Positions 20,790-29,675 of a stretch of 64,000 nt of DNA are shown piece after piece (positions within the stretch are counted from its first letter, which is position 1; the number at the start of each line of letters is the position of its first letter). Source of the DNA: UBA7672 sp047601145. Lineage in GTDB: Bacteria; Pseudomonadota; Alphaproteobacteria; Caulobacterales; Hyphomonadaceae. The stretch is taken from contig JASGJW010000001.1 in the NCBI GenBank assembly GCA_047601145.1, positions 124,001-188,000 of the forward strand, in the 5' to 3' direction. Both the position numbers and the translations under genes were made by a program. The notes under the pieces were generated by a model. That model did no database searches. It was not told where the DNA came from and was given only the letters and a program-made list of their open reading frames with translations.

Positions 20790-21539
20790 TCAGTGGTGCA
20801 GCGTATAGCTGAGCGCTGCGAAGCGCTCTTTCCTGTCGATGTCCTTGTCGCCCGCAACGTCGTTGAACTCGAGTTTGCGCTCGACGAGACCGAACGACAT
20901 CTGAGCGCCTGCGCCTGTCGACAGGGCGATGCCCGTCTGCAAGTCGCCAACTGTCGCCTGGTCCCTGAGGGAGGCGCCGTTCATCGCGCGCTGGTCTGCG
21001 AAGTTCCAGACAAGAGCTTCATTGTCGGCGCCGACGAAGAAATACCAGGAGGGCGCCGCCGCGTTGGAGCCGCGCAGATCACGGTCTGCGAGGTCCGGAC
21101 CCAGTTTGAGTTCGGCGCCGGTGCTCATGGTCTTGTTGCCCGCCCGATCGACCGCAACAGAGGCTCGCGGCGTGATCGAAAGATCGAAGGCAAGACCTGT
21201 GCTTTCGGCCGGCGCTGCGAAGGACACCGCTCCACCCCAGCGATCGCCGGCAAATCCTGAAACAGGATCCGGCGTGACAAGCTCGCGAAGCCTGAAGCGG
21301 GCATTGGCTGCGGGATCCGTGAGGCTGATTGCGCCCAAGGGACGGTCGCGCGGCGGCTCCGGCGCGAGTGTCTGATTAGGTGGGTTTGGCGCCGTGCCCG
21401 GCGGTTCTGAAATTGACAGCGAGGGCTTTGCCGTGTCGACGGGGCCCATGTCGATGATGACGCCTTGCGGGGATTGCGGAGGATCTCCGCAACCCACCTG
21501 CACAACGGCAGCAAGTGTCCCCGCCAGATAGGCAATCAT
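20790..21539 (-). CDS. LpxR/DUF2219-like outer-membrane protein, short form
   Basis: This 249-residue protein has an N-terminal export signal with a possible lipobox ending in Cys17, then about 60 Pro-rich residues. The last 110 residues (SWYFFVGADNEALVWN, VGDLQTGIAL, RKERFAALSYTLH) follow the pattern of the C-terminal strands of LpxR-type lipid A 3'-O-deacylases, which are outer-membrane beta-barrels. It is shorter than LpxR (about 300 residues), and the usual N-terminal strands and active-site residues are not obvious, so enzymatic activity is doubtful. It is convergent with the histidine kinase gene. Confidence 0.45.
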   Translation of the reverse strand: MIAYLAGTLAAVVQVGCGDPPQSPQGVIIDMGPVDTAKPSLSISEPPGTAPNPPNQTLAPEPPRDRPLGAISLTDPAANARFRLRELVTPDPVSGFAGDRWGGAVSFAAPAESTGLAFDLSITPRASVAVDRAGNKTMSTGAELKLGPDLADRDLRGSNAAAPSWYFFVGADNEALVWNFADQRAMNGASLRDQATVGDLQTGIALSTGAGAQMSFGLVERKLEFNDVAGDKDIDRKERFAALSYTLHH

Positions 21540-21654
21540 CTTCTGATAACCCGGTCAGAAACTCGCCTTCCACGTGAGCGAATTTCAATCAAAAACGGCC
21601 GCGGCTTGCAAGCTGTTCCAATCAGGGGACATTTTTTTGGTGGGGATAGGCGTG

Positions 21655-21732
21655 TCAGCCGGCGCAGGAGACCACCAGGATGATGGTGGCGCAAACCAGC
21701 GTCCAAACCGCAATGTTGTCGAACTTTTCCAT
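21655..21732 (-). CDS. Possible 25-residue single-span membrane microprotein
   Basis: A short frame starts at the ATG complementary to 21730-21732 and encodes MEKFDNIAVWTLVCATIILV followed by VSCAG and a TGA stop. A purine-rich GCGGGGGT lies directly upstream. The product would be one hydrophobic helix with a charged N-terminus, the usual look of bacterial small membrane proteins. The region 21540-21900 holds no other gene. It may still be chance; conservation would decide. Confidence 0.35.
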   Translation of the reverse strand: MEKFDNIAVWTLVCATIILVVSCAG

Positions 21733-21900
21733 GCGACCCCCGCTTTGCCGCTGGGACACCCTTGGGGCATTGGCGCGATTCGCCTACAGGGCTGACCCCG
21801 ACCCAGCGAAATTCAGCGGGCGAGCCAAAGCGCAGCCCCGGATGGTTCAGGGAAAGGCGCGCCTTGCGTGCGGCGATCGCCGCATGGTTGGGAAAGCTAA

Positions 21901-22221
21901 CTAGTGCTGGCTCTCGGGCGTTGTCACCTTGAGACCATCAAGGTCGTCGCGGATCTTGATCTGGCAGGAGAGCCGCGAGTTCTCTTTCACGTTCTCGGCA
22001 AAATCGAGCATCGACTGTTCCATCGCCGAGGGCTTGCCGACCTTGTCGGTGAACGCGCCGTCCACATAGACGTGGCAGGTGGCGCAGGCGCAGGCCCCGC
22101 CGCAATCGGCGTCGATGCCCGGAATGTTGTGTTTGATGGCCGTCTCCATGACGGTCATGCCGTTCTTGCCCTCGACGGTCCGCTCGTTCCCGGACGAGTC
22201 AATGTAGGTGATCTTGGGCAT
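21901..22221 (-). CDS. Adrenodoxin/putidaredoxin-type 2Fe-2S ferredoxin
   Basis: This 106-residue electron carrier has the vertebrate-type ferredoxin cluster pattern C-x5-C-x2-C (CGGACACATC) with a fourth Cys in RLSCQIKI. The acidic stretch VDGAFTDKVGKPSAMEQSML matches the partner-binding region of this group. Proteins of this class shuttle electrons to cytochromes P450 or serve Fe-S assembly. The next gene, 32 bp downstream in genome coordinates and upstream in transcription, is the matching FAD reductase, so P450-type or hydroxylase electron transfer is likely rather than isc-linked Fdx. Confidence 0.93.
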   Translation of the reverse strand: MPKITYIDSSGNERTVEGKNGMTVMETAIKHNIPGIDADCGGACACATCHVYVDGAFTDKVGKPSAMEQSMLDFAENVKENSRLSCQIKIRDDLDGLKVTTPESQH

Positions 22222-22253
22222 GGGCTCGCGCCGCTCCTTGTAGACAGTCCAGA

Positions 22254-23492
22254 CTATGCCAGCGCCTTAGCGCCGATGTCCTTCATCGAGATGGATTTAT
22301 CCGCTAGATCGCCGGGCGCAACCGCCGCTTTCGCCGCAACCAGCTTCTTTCCGACAATGTATTCGGGCGCTGAATTGACCGCATCGACCGCGATCAAACG
22401 CCCTTCCTTAAGGTAAAACACCGCAAAAGCCCGCGAGTTGGGATCGCCGCGCACGATCGTCTGGTCCGCCCCCGTCCACAACCCAGCCGTCTGCAGCTTG
22501 AGGTCGAACTGGTCCGACCAGAACCATGGGACTTCCAAGCCAGGCTGGGGAGAGCCCAGGATAGCCGCGGCAACGATCTTGCCGCCCTCGATCGCGTTGT
22601 GCACCGACTCCAGCCGTCCCTCGCGCCCGTAATGGATCAACGGCCGCCAGGCCACGTCGCCTGCAGCATAGACGTCGGGATGGCTCGTCCGCATGTGTTC
22701 ATCGACGACAATGCCATTGCCGCAGATGATGCCCGCATCCAGCGCGAGCTCCAGGTTCGGCAGGACGCCAACACCCACCAGCACCAGGTCAGCCGGGATC
22801 ACCTCCCCGCCATGGATGCGCACGCCGCTCACCTGCCCCACGCCCTCGAAATGCTCGAGCCGCGCGCCCAGCCGGATATCCGTCCCGGCCGCGCGATGCG
22901 TGTGCGTGTAGAATGCGCCGATCTCAGGACCCGCCACGCGCGATAACACCTGAGGCATCGCCTCGAGCACCGTCACCTTGAGCCCGAGCTGCTGGCCCAC
23001 CGCCGCCGCCTCGAGCCCGATATAGCCCGCGCCGACGACAACCATCCGCGCACCAGCGACCGCGAGATGCTTCAGCCGGTCTACATCCGCCAGCGTGCGC
23101 AGCTCGGTGACGCCCTTGAGGTCCGAGCCATGCAGCGTCAGCTTCCGCGGCCGAGCGCCCGTCGCGATCACAAGCTTGTCCCACGCCAGCTTGCTACTGT
23201 CCGCCAGCTCCACCTGCTTGCCCGCAAGATCGATCTTCGCAGCGGCCTTGCTCGTCACCAGCTCGACATTGTGCTCGGCGTAGTATTCGAGCGGCTTTAG
23301 GAACAGCCGCTCGGCATCCATCTCGCCCTTGAAATAAGCCTTCGACAGCGGCGGCCTCTGATAGGGCGGCGCAGACTCGTCCCCAACGAGAGTGATCGCG
23401 CCCTCATAGCCCGCCAGCCGCAGCGAATACGCCGCCTGCCCGCCGGCCTGGCCTGCGCCAATGATCACAACACGCTGGGGAGCGCCCGACAT
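22254..23492 (-). CDS. Ferredoxin reductase, FAD/NAD(P)-dependent (putidaredoxin reductase type)
   Basis: This protein of about 412 residues passes electrons from NAD(P)H through FAD to the adjacent 2Fe-2S ferredoxin. The start at 23492 is favoured by GGAAGGAAACCGG just upstream and puts the FAD-binding dinucleotide fold at the N-terminus (VVIIGAGQAGGQAA). A second fold for NAD(P) follows as VVGAGYIGLEAA near residue 150, then VYAAGDVAW, the FAD C-motif. YQRPPLSKAYF is typical of rhodocoxin/putidaredoxin reductases, as is the reductase C-terminal domain. No P450 or oxygenase gene is in the window. Confidence 0.92.
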   Translation of the reverse strand: MSGAPQRVVIIGAGQAGGQAAYSLRLAGYEGAITLVGDESAPPYQRPPLSKAYFKGEMDAERLFLKPLEYYAEHNVELVTSKAAAKIDLAGKQVELADSSKLAWDKLVIATGARPRKLTLHGSDLKGVTELRTLADVDRLKHLAVAGARMVVVGAGYIGLEAAAVGQQLGLKVTVLEAMPQVLSRVAGPEIGAFYTHTHRAAGTDIRLGARLEHFEGVGQVSGVRIHGGEVIPADLVLVGVGVLPNLELALDAGIICGNGIVVDEHMRTSHPDVYAAGDVAWRPLIHYGREGRLESVHNAIEGGKIVAAAILGSPQPGLEVPWFWSDQFDLKLQTAGLWTGADQTIVRGDPNSRAFAVFYLKEGRLIAVDAVNSAPEYIVGKKLVAAKAAVAPGDLADKSISMKDIGAKALA

Positions 23493-23577
23493 CCGGTTTC
23501 CTTCCCGAGAAGCCCCGCGTCTTAGCACGCCGAAACGGCGAAAACAGGCCACCCGTGCCGGCTAAACGGAGCTTAAC

Positions 23578-24189
23578 CTAGCGCCGGACTTCGACCATGA
23601 CCTCGTTGCGCCGGAAGAAGGCAAGGGTCCATGGCGGATCGTAGAAGGCAAACACCGGCGATCCTATCGCTTCCATCCCGGCCCGGGATACGGCGGCCAG
23701 AAGCCGCTCGCTCTGCTTGTGCATGGCGGCGTCATCAGCCGTGCCAGAGAAACGGATCACGGCCATGCGCCGTGCGGGTTGTTCTTCGAGCCGCACGTTC
23801 GGATTTGCAGGCTTGGGAAGCGTCGCGATCGAATAGGAGGCAGGCATCGTGAAGGCGATGCGCCAGCCGCCGGCGTCGCTCTGCTGCGTGACAGGAGCCG
23901 TCATGGCGATTGTCTCGCGCGGCGCCTGTGTGACCGGAGCTGTCATCGCAATTTCCGCGCCTGCGCGATCCTTGGCGAAGATGTAGTCGGCAAGCGGGTA
24001 GAAGCCGGAAAAGCGTGAGGCCAGGGCATCGCCCGGCATATCCACCTCCGCTACGACAGTTGGCGCATAATCGCGAACTTCGAGATCCGCGATTGTTTGG
24101 GCCATCGTGAACGAGGGCTCCTCCACATGCGTTGTGGCGCATGCGGAGAGGACAACAGTGGCAAACGAGGCGATGGCGGCGCAGCGCAT
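23578..24189 (-). CDS. SOUL-family heme-binding lipoprotein
   Basis: This 203-residue protein has a lipoprotein signal with Cys17 in the lipobox LSAC, so it should be anchored in the periplasm. The mature part is a SOUL/HBP domain: VRDYAPTVVAEV, FYPLADYIFAKD, and the doubled IAMTAPVTQ motif that is a hallmark of the family. PWTLAFFRRNEV near the end is also conserved. SOUL proteins bind heme or tetrapyrroles in some organisms; the bacterial role is not well defined. It lies 85 bp from the ferredoxin reductase gene on the same strand and could be upstream in the same transcript. Confidence 0.88.
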   Translation of the reverse strand: MRCAAIASFATVVLSACATTHVEEPSFTMAQTIADLEVRDYAPTVVAEVDMPGDALASRFSGFYPLADYIFAKDRAGAEIAMTAPVTQAPRETIAMTAPVTQQSDAGGWRIAFTMPASYSIATLPKPANPNVRLEEQPARRMAVIRFSGTADDAAMHKQSERLLAAVSRAGMEAIGSPVFAFYDPPWTLAFFRRNEVMVEVRR

Positions 24190-24354
24190 CTTGATACTCC
24201 AGCGAGCCTATACGCTGTTCTGTTCCTGGCGGATTGCTGCCCCGTGGGTGCAGGACTGCCCGGCATAGCGGCCTCGGATGCTGAGTTGACCCGCGCCCGC
24301 TGCTTCGCCACATGACGCACATCCGCCCCAATCGGGCGCTCAAACCATTCCGGA

Positions 24355-24831
24355 ATGTCCCATAGCGTGCTCACACTCGACCTTGCGGATGATGCCGCCA
24401 CCGCCGCCCTCGGCGCGCGGCTTGGCGCAGCTGCGCGGCCCGGCGACGTCATTGCGCTCTATGGTGATCTCGGCGCCGGAAAGACCACGCTCGCCCGCGG
24501 CCTGATCCAGGCCCTGCTCGGCCAGGGAACCGAGGCGCCCAGCCCCACCTTCACGCTCGTCCAGACCTATCAGGGGCCCAATTTCCCGATCTGGCATTTC
24601 GACCTTTACCGCCTCAACGAACCCGGCGAAGCCCGGGAACTCGGGCTGGAAGAAGCCATGGACGGTCTGGCGCTCATTGAGTGGCCGGAACGCCTGGGCC
24701 GTGATCTTCCCCACGCCCGGCTGGAAGTTCGGCTAAGCTTTGGCGGCCCCGAACGAATCGGGGTGGGCCGAATCGCCCGCCTTGTGGACCTCGACGACTG
24801 GAGTGCGCGTATCGATGGCGACTGGCGGTAA
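24355..24831 (+). CDS. tsaE: tRNA threonylcarbamoyladenosine biosynthesis ATPase TsaE
   Basis: This 158-residue ATPase works with TsaB and TsaD to make t6A at position 37 of ANN-decoding tRNAs. It has Walker A GDLGAGKTTLARG near residue 40, the switch-like SPTFTLVQTY and the family motif HFDLYRL, followed by LIEWPERLG. The length is typical. The downstream kinase gene starts inside its 3' end, so the two are coupled. This position at the head of an amgK-murU-addAB operon is common in alphaproteobacteria. Confidence 0.96.
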   Translation: MSHSVLTLDLADDAATAALGARLGAAARPGDVIALYGDLGAGKTTLARGLIQALLGQGTEAPSPTFTLVQTYQGPNFPIWHFDLYRLNEPGEARELGLEEAMDGLALIEWPERLGRDLPHARLEVRLSFGGPERIGVGRIARLVDLDDWSARIDGDWR

Positions 24832-25909
24832 CCTGCGGGATAGCGAGATCCAGGAATTCCTCCGCCGCGCCGGCTGGGGTGAGGCCGCGCGCACGCCGCT
24901 GAACCAGGACGCTTCCACCCGCCGCTACGAGCGCCTTCGTCGCAAGACCGAAACGTCCATGCTGATGGACGCCCCGCCGCTCGAGTCGCAACCCTGCCCG
25001 CCCAACGCCACAGACGAGGAGCGCCTCGCGCTTGGCTGGAACGCCATCTCGCGCCTCGCCGCCTCGCGCGTCGAAGCCTTCGCCGCACTCTCGGCCTATC
25101 TGCGCACGCTTGGCCTCTCCGCGCCCGAAGTCCTCGACCAGGACATCTCCAAGGGCCTCGCCTTGCTCGAAGACCTGGGCGATGACGTGCTCGCCGAAAC
25201 GATCCGCCAAGGCGCCGACGAGAGCCAGCTCTACGCCGCCGTCGGCGAAGTCCTCGCCGCCGTTCACCGCGCCGAAGCGCCGCGCAAACTTCCCTATCGC
25301 GGCGGGGAATGGCCGATCCTCACCTACGACCACCTCGCCCTCTCCGCCAACGTCGACCTCTTTGTCGAATGGATGCCACAGCGCGATCTCGACATGCGCA
25401 TGAGCGAGCAGACCCGCCTGCGCTGGGAGCGTGTGCGCGAGAACCTCGTCGGCATGGCCGAACACTTCCCCCGCGCCCTCATCCTGCGCGACACCCACGC
25501 CGAGAACTTCATCTGGCTGCCACAACGCCCGGGCCTCCAGCGCGTCGGCCTGCTCGACTTCCAGGACGCCGTCCTCGGCTGGGGCGAATGGGACATGTCG
25601 ATGTTGCTGCACGATGCACGCCGTGATGTCTCGCGCGAGGCCCGCGAGGCAGCCATCCGCGCCTATCTCGATGGCACCGGCGGCTCGCGCGCAGCATTCG
25701 AGGAACGCTTTTCCGTCCTTGGCGCAATGAACACGATGCGCATCATGGGGATCTTCGCGCGCCTCGTGACGCGCGATAAAAAGCCCCGCTACGACCAGTT
25801 TCAGCCCCGCCTGCGCGGCCTGCTCAACGAGACGCTGAGCCATCCGACTATGGCCGAAGCACGAGCTTTCGTCGAAGCCGTCGCCCCCCATCTCTTGGCC
25901 GCCGCATGA
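24815..25909 (+). CDS. amgK: Anomeric N-acetylmuramate/N-acetylglucosamine kinase AmgK
   Basis: This aminoglycoside-phosphotransferase-fold kinase (about 364 residues) phosphorylates MurNAc at the anomeric carbon during peptidoglycan recycling. Visible elements are the N-terminal ASTRRYERL segment, the catalytic loop LRDTHAENFIWL and the metal-binding LLDFQDAVLG. The start at 24815 (MATGGNLRDSE) is preferred over 24740 because the upstream extension only overlays the tsaE reading frame. It overlaps tsaE by 17 bp and the murU start by 4 bp (ATGA). With MurU next door the assignment to the AmgK-MurU salvage route, which bypasses the fosfomycin-sensitive MurA step, is strong. Confidence 0.9.
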   Translation: MATGGNLRDSEIQEFLRRAGWGEAARTPLNQDASTRRYERLRRKTETSMLMDAPPLESQPCPPNATDEERLALGWNAISRLAASRVEAFAALSAYLRTLGLSAPEVLDQDISKGLALLEDLGDDVLAETIRQGADESQLYAAVGEVLAAVHRAEAPRKLPYRGGEWPILTYDHLALSANVDLFVEWMPQRDLDMRMSEQTRLRWERVRENLVGMAEHFPRALILRDTHAENFIWLPQRPGLQRVGLLDFQDAVLGWGEWDMSMLLHDARRDVSREAREAAIRAYLDGTGGSRAAFEERFSVLGAMNTMRIMGIFARLVTRDKKPRYDQFQPRLRGLLNETLSHPTMAEARAFVEAVAPHLLAAA

Positions 25910-26628
25910 AGATCACCACCGCCATGCTGCTCGCGGCCGGCCTCGGCACGCGCATGAAGCCGCTCACGGACAAATTGCCCAAACCGCTCATCGACGTCGG
26001 GGGCCGCACACTTGTCGACCGCGTGCTCGACAAGCTCGTGGCGCAGGGCGTCAGCCGCGCCATCGTCAATGTCCATTACCTCGCCGATCGACTCGAAGCG
26101 CATCTCAAGGCGCGCAAGGACATCGAGATCATCATCTCGGATGAACGCGCCGTGCTCCTCGAAACCGGTGGCGGCGTCGTGAAGGCGCTACCGCTCCTTG
26201 GCGACGATCCCTTCTTCGTCATCAACACCGACGTCACGTGGGTAACGCCGGGCGATACGACGTTCGCGAAGATGGCGGACGCTTACGATCCCAATGAGAT
26301 GGACGCGCTGTTGCTCCTCGCCGACATGCACGCCACGCTCGGCTTCCGCGGCCCCGGCGATTTCTTCCTCGGCCATGACGGCCACGTGCAACGCCGCGGC
26401 GACAAGCCCTCCGCGCCTTATGTCTTCGCCGGCACGCACATCACCCGCGGCGACCTTCTCAAGAGTTACAAACCCGAACCCTTCTCCGCCAACATCTACT
26501 GGAACGCCTTTGGCCGCGCTGGCCGCCTCTATGGCACGGTCATGTCGCCCTTCTGGATGCATGTCGGCGATCCCGCCGGCCGCGATGAAGCCGAGGCTCG
26601 CCTCAAGACGATGGGGCCCGGAAGCTGA
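25906..26628 (+). CDS. murU: N-acetylmuramate alpha-1-phosphate uridylyltransferase MurU
   Basis: This 240-residue nucleotidyltransferase joins UTP with MurNAc-1-phosphate to form UDP-MurNAc. The N-terminus carries the pyrophosphorylase signature LAAGLGTRMKPLTDKLPKPL, then LLETGGGVVKAL and FFVINTDVTW (the metal-binding Asp). The end has FWMHVGDPAGRDEAE. Its start overlaps the amgK stop as ATGA, and its TGA stop overlaps the likely CTG start of addB. The pair amgK-murU recycles cell-wall muramic acid in the cytoplasm. Confidence 0.92.
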   Translation: MKITTAMLLAAGLGTRMKPLTDKLPKPLIDVGGRTLVDRVLDKLVAQGVSRAIVNVHYLADRLEAHLKARKDIEIIISDERAVLLETGGGVVKALPLLGDDPFFVINTDVTWVTPGDTTFAKMADAYDPNEMDALLLLADMHATLGFRGPGDFFLGHDGHVQRRGDKPSAPYVFAGTHITRGDLLKSYKPEPFSANIYWNAFGRAGRLYGTVMSPFWMHVGDPAGRDEAEARLKTMGPGS

Positions 26629-29600
26629 CGCGCAAACCTGCAGTTGGGGGCGTCTTCGCTGAAGGCTCGAAAGTCTTCTCCCTTCCCGGCTCGTCCTTCT
26701 TCCTCGACGAGCTGGCGAAGGGCCTGATCGACGCCACAGGCGCGCGGGACAATCCCGAACTCCTCGCCGACGCGCTCATCTTCACGCCCAACCAGCGCGC
26801 CGCACGCGAGCTCGCCCACGCGCTCTACCGCGCCATGGGCGGCACGCTCCTCACGCCCGATATCCGCACGCTCGGCGACATCGACGAGGAAGACGGCATC
26901 GCCGCCTTCGGCCCGGACGCGCTCGAACTCCCGCCCGCGCTTTCACCAGCCCACCGCCGCGGCGCGCTCGCCCGCCTCATCCAGGCCTGGCGACGCGTGG
27001 AGACGAAAGAAAAGCTCCCGCCTGCATCCCTTCTCGCGGCTGCCGATGAACTCGCCGCCCTCATGGACCAGGCCGCCCTCGCCGGCGGCGCTGACTGGAA
27101 CAAGCTCAAGGCCCTCTCCGGCGAACTCGCGCCCAACCTTGCCGAACACTGGCAGGTCTCCGCCGACTTCCTCGACATCGTCATGCGCGCCTGGCCCGAC
27201 TACCTGAAAGAACAGGACGCCATCGATCCCCAGGATCGCCGCCTTGCCGCTGCCGAAGCGCTCAAGACGCGCTGGCGCAACGAGCAGCCCGACCATCCCG
27301 TCATCATCGCCGGCTCGACGGGCACGGGCGCTGCCACGCGCATCCTCATGAACGCGGTGCTCAAACTCCCCCGCGGCCTCATCGTCCTTCCCGGCCTCGA
27401 TCCGGACCTGACACCCAAGGGCTGGGCCGCTGTCGCCGACGCCGCCAGTCACCCGCAGCACGCCCTCGGCGAAACGCTGAAATGGCTGAAGCTCAAGCCC
27501 AGCGACGTTCATCCCTGGCCCAACAGCGAAGAGAGCCCACGCGAGACCGCCCGCCGCCGCTTGCTCAACGAGGCCCTCGCCCCCGCCACGGAAACCCGCG
27601 ACTGGACCGAACGCCTCGCTCACCTCGCCTCCCCCGCCAAACCCCACGACTTGGTGACGCACGCCCTTGACGGTCTCTCCCTCATCGAGGCGGAGGATGA
27701 GAGCGAGGAAGCGCTTGTCGCCGCCCTCCTCCTCCGCGAGACGCTGGAAACGCCTGACAAGACAGTGGCGCTCGTCACACCTGAATCCCAGCTCGCCCGC
27801 CGCGTCGCTGCGATCCTGGAACGCTGGAGCCTCGACATCGCGCCATCCTCGGGCGCGCCGCTCACGCGCTGCCAGATCGGTGCGTTCCTGCTTCTCCTCT
27901 GCCGCTGGGTCCGCGACCCGGCAGAACCCGTCAGCCTCCTCGCCGTCCTCAAACACCCGTTCGCCGCCATCGGCCGCCCGCCGGACGTGCTGCACAAACT
28001 CCTGAGCGAGATCGAACGCGAAGCCCTGCGCGGTCCGCGCCGCCACTCGACGCTCGAAGATCTCGCCGACCGCCTTGAAAGCCCGCGCGATCCCGAACGC
28101 CGCGCCCGCCCCCACTGCGCCGCCCTCATCCGCGACATCGACAAGCTGCACTATCCCGCCCGCGCCGCCTTCTTCGACCCTGAGATCGACGGCAAGGCCG
28201 CCGCCGAGGCCATCGGCCGCCTCGCAGAAGCCATCGCTGGCGGCGCACACATCTGGGGCGGCCGCGCCGGCGCACAGGCCGCGCAGTTCATCGTCCAGCT
28301 CGGCGAACTCTCCGACGCCATGGGCCTCATCGACGTCAGTGATTTCGCTGACTTCGCCGAGACCGTCATGCAGCGCATGACCGCCGCGCCCGATGCGCCC
28401 GAACATCCGCGCATCGCCATCTGGGGCCCGCTCGAGGCGCGCCTGCAGCGCCGCGACCGTGTCATCCTCGCCAGCCTCAATGAAGGTTCATGGCCGCGCC
28501 CGACGCCAGCAGACGCCTTCCTCAACCGCACGCTGCGCAAACAGCTCGGCCTGCCCGACCCTGACGAACGCGTCGGCCTCTCCGCACATGACTTTGCGCA
28601 GATGGCCAACGCGCCTGAAGTCATCCTGCTGCGCGCCAAGCGCGTCGACGACAAACCCGCCGTGGCCTCGCGCTGGCTCTGGCGCCTCCGCACGCTGGCC
28701 GCCGGCGGCCTCGGCGGCCGCGACGCCGCCGAGCAGGCGCTGAAACCCAAGCCCGGCCATGACCCGCTTGTCTGGGCCCGCGCCCTCCGCCACGCGGACA
28801 AGGTGAGCCCCGCGAAAATGCCGACGCCGACGCCGCCGGTCGAAAAGCGCCGCCTCGACAAGTTCTCGCCCAGCCGCGTCGTCACCCTCATCCGCGACCC
28901 TTACGCCGACTATGCCCGCCGTATCCTGAAACTCGAACCGCTCCGCCGCGTCGCCGAGGATATCGACGCCCGCGAGCGCGGCACAGCCGTCCACCTCGCC
29001 GTCGAGACATTCGAGGAGAAGGACAACGAGCGCGCCATCGACGAGCTTATCACGACGAGCCTGAAGGACGCCGGCGCCCCGCCCGAGCTCATCGAACTCG
29101 AAAAGCCGCTCTGGCTCCGCGCCGGCAAGGCCTATCTCCGCTGGTCCGCCCAGCGCGACAACATCCGTGTCGACTTCGCAACCGAACAGAAAGCCGGCAT
29201 CACCTTCCAATCCTCGCTCGGCCCCGTCACCCTCGAAGCCACGGCCGACCGCGTCGAAAAACTCAGCAATGGCACGCTCGCCATTGTCGACTTCAAGACC
29301 GGCCAGCCCAAGACCGCCCCGCAGGTCGAACGCGGCCTTGAACCCCAGCTCGCCCTGGAAGCCGCCATCGCCGCTCAATCTGCCTTCGGCCATATCGGCC
29401 CCGCGCCGACATCCGAGCTGATCTATTTCCGGATGTCGCTGAGCGCGCAGACCATGAGCGAAAAGAACGGCCAACCGCTCGAATTCGAAACCGGCACAAC
29501 GATGCAGATCGCCGAAGCCGCCCTCGCGGGCCTCAAGCACCTGATCGAACAATACGCCGATCCCGCTCAACCCTATTATTCCAAGCCACGCGTCGAATTT

Positions 29601-29675
29601 GCCTGGTCCGTCTCCGACTACGACAATCTCGCCCGCCGCGCCGAATGGACCACCGATGAAGGAGGCGATGAATGA
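26625..29675 (+). CDS. addB: AddB, helicase-nuclease subunit of the AddAB double-strand break repair complex
   Basis: AddB pairs with AddA to process DNA ends for RecA. The reading frame has coding character back to 26625 (RKPAVGGVFAEGSKVFSLPG, TPNQRAARELAHALYRAMGG), but the first ATG in frame is at 26835 and would remove this conserved N-terminus. There is no ATG, GTG or TTG between the in-frame stop at 26586 and 26835. CTG at 26625 overlaps the murU stop in the arrangement CTGA, parallel to the ATGA overlaps elsewhere in this operon, and is the best start, giving about 1,016 residues. The C-terminal nuclease domain shows ERGTAVHLAVETF and the RecB-type ATADRVEKL...AIVDFKTGQPK. No four-cysteine Fe-S cluster pattern is visible. 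Confidence 0.9.
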   Translation: MTRKPAVGGVFAEGSKVFSLPGSSFFLDELAKGLIDATGARDNPELLADALIFTPNQRAARELAHALYRAMGGTLLTPDIRTLGDIDEEDGIAAFGPDALELPPALSPAHRRGALARLIQAWRRVETKEKLPPASLLAAADELAALMDQAALAGGADWNKLKALSGELAPNLAEHWQVSADFLDIVMRAWPDYLKEQDAIDPQDRRLAAAEALKTRWRNEQPDHPVIIAGSTGTGAATRILMNAVLKLPRGLIVLPGLDPDLTPKGWAAVADAASHPQHALGETLKWLKLKPSDVHPWPNSEESPRETARRRLLNEALAPATETRDWTERLAHLASPAKPHDLVTHALDGLSLIEAEDESEEALVAALLLRETLETPDKTVALVTPESQLARRVAAILERWSLDIAPSSGAPLTRCQIGAFLLLLCRWVRDPAEPVSLLAVLKHPFAAIGRPPDVLHKLLSEIEREALRGPRRHSTLEDLADRLESPRDPERRARPHCAALIRDIDKLHYPARAAFFDPEIDGKAAAEAIGRLAEAIAGGAHIWGGRAGAQAAQFIVQLGELSDAMGLIDVSDFADFAETVMQRMTAAPDAPEHPRIAIWGPLEARLQRRDRVILASLNEGSWPRPTPADAFLNRTLRKQLGLPDPDERVGLSAHDFAQMANAPEVILLRAKRVDDKPAVASRWLWRLRTLAAGGLGGRDAAEQALKPKPGHDPLVWARALRHADKVSPAKMPTPTPPVEKRRLDKFSPSRVVTLIRDPYADYARRILKLEPLRRVAEDIDARERGTAVHLAVETFEEKDNERAIDELITTSLKDAGAPPELIELEKPLWLRAGKAYLRWSAQRDNIRVDFATEQKAGITFQSSLGPVTLEATADRVEKLSNGTLAIVDFKTGQPKTAPQVERGLEPQLALEAAIAAQSAFGHIGPAPTSELIYFRMSLSAQTMSEKNGQPLEFETGTTMQIAEAALAGLKHLIEQYADPAQPYYSKPRVEFAWSVSDYDNLARRAEWTTDEGGDE

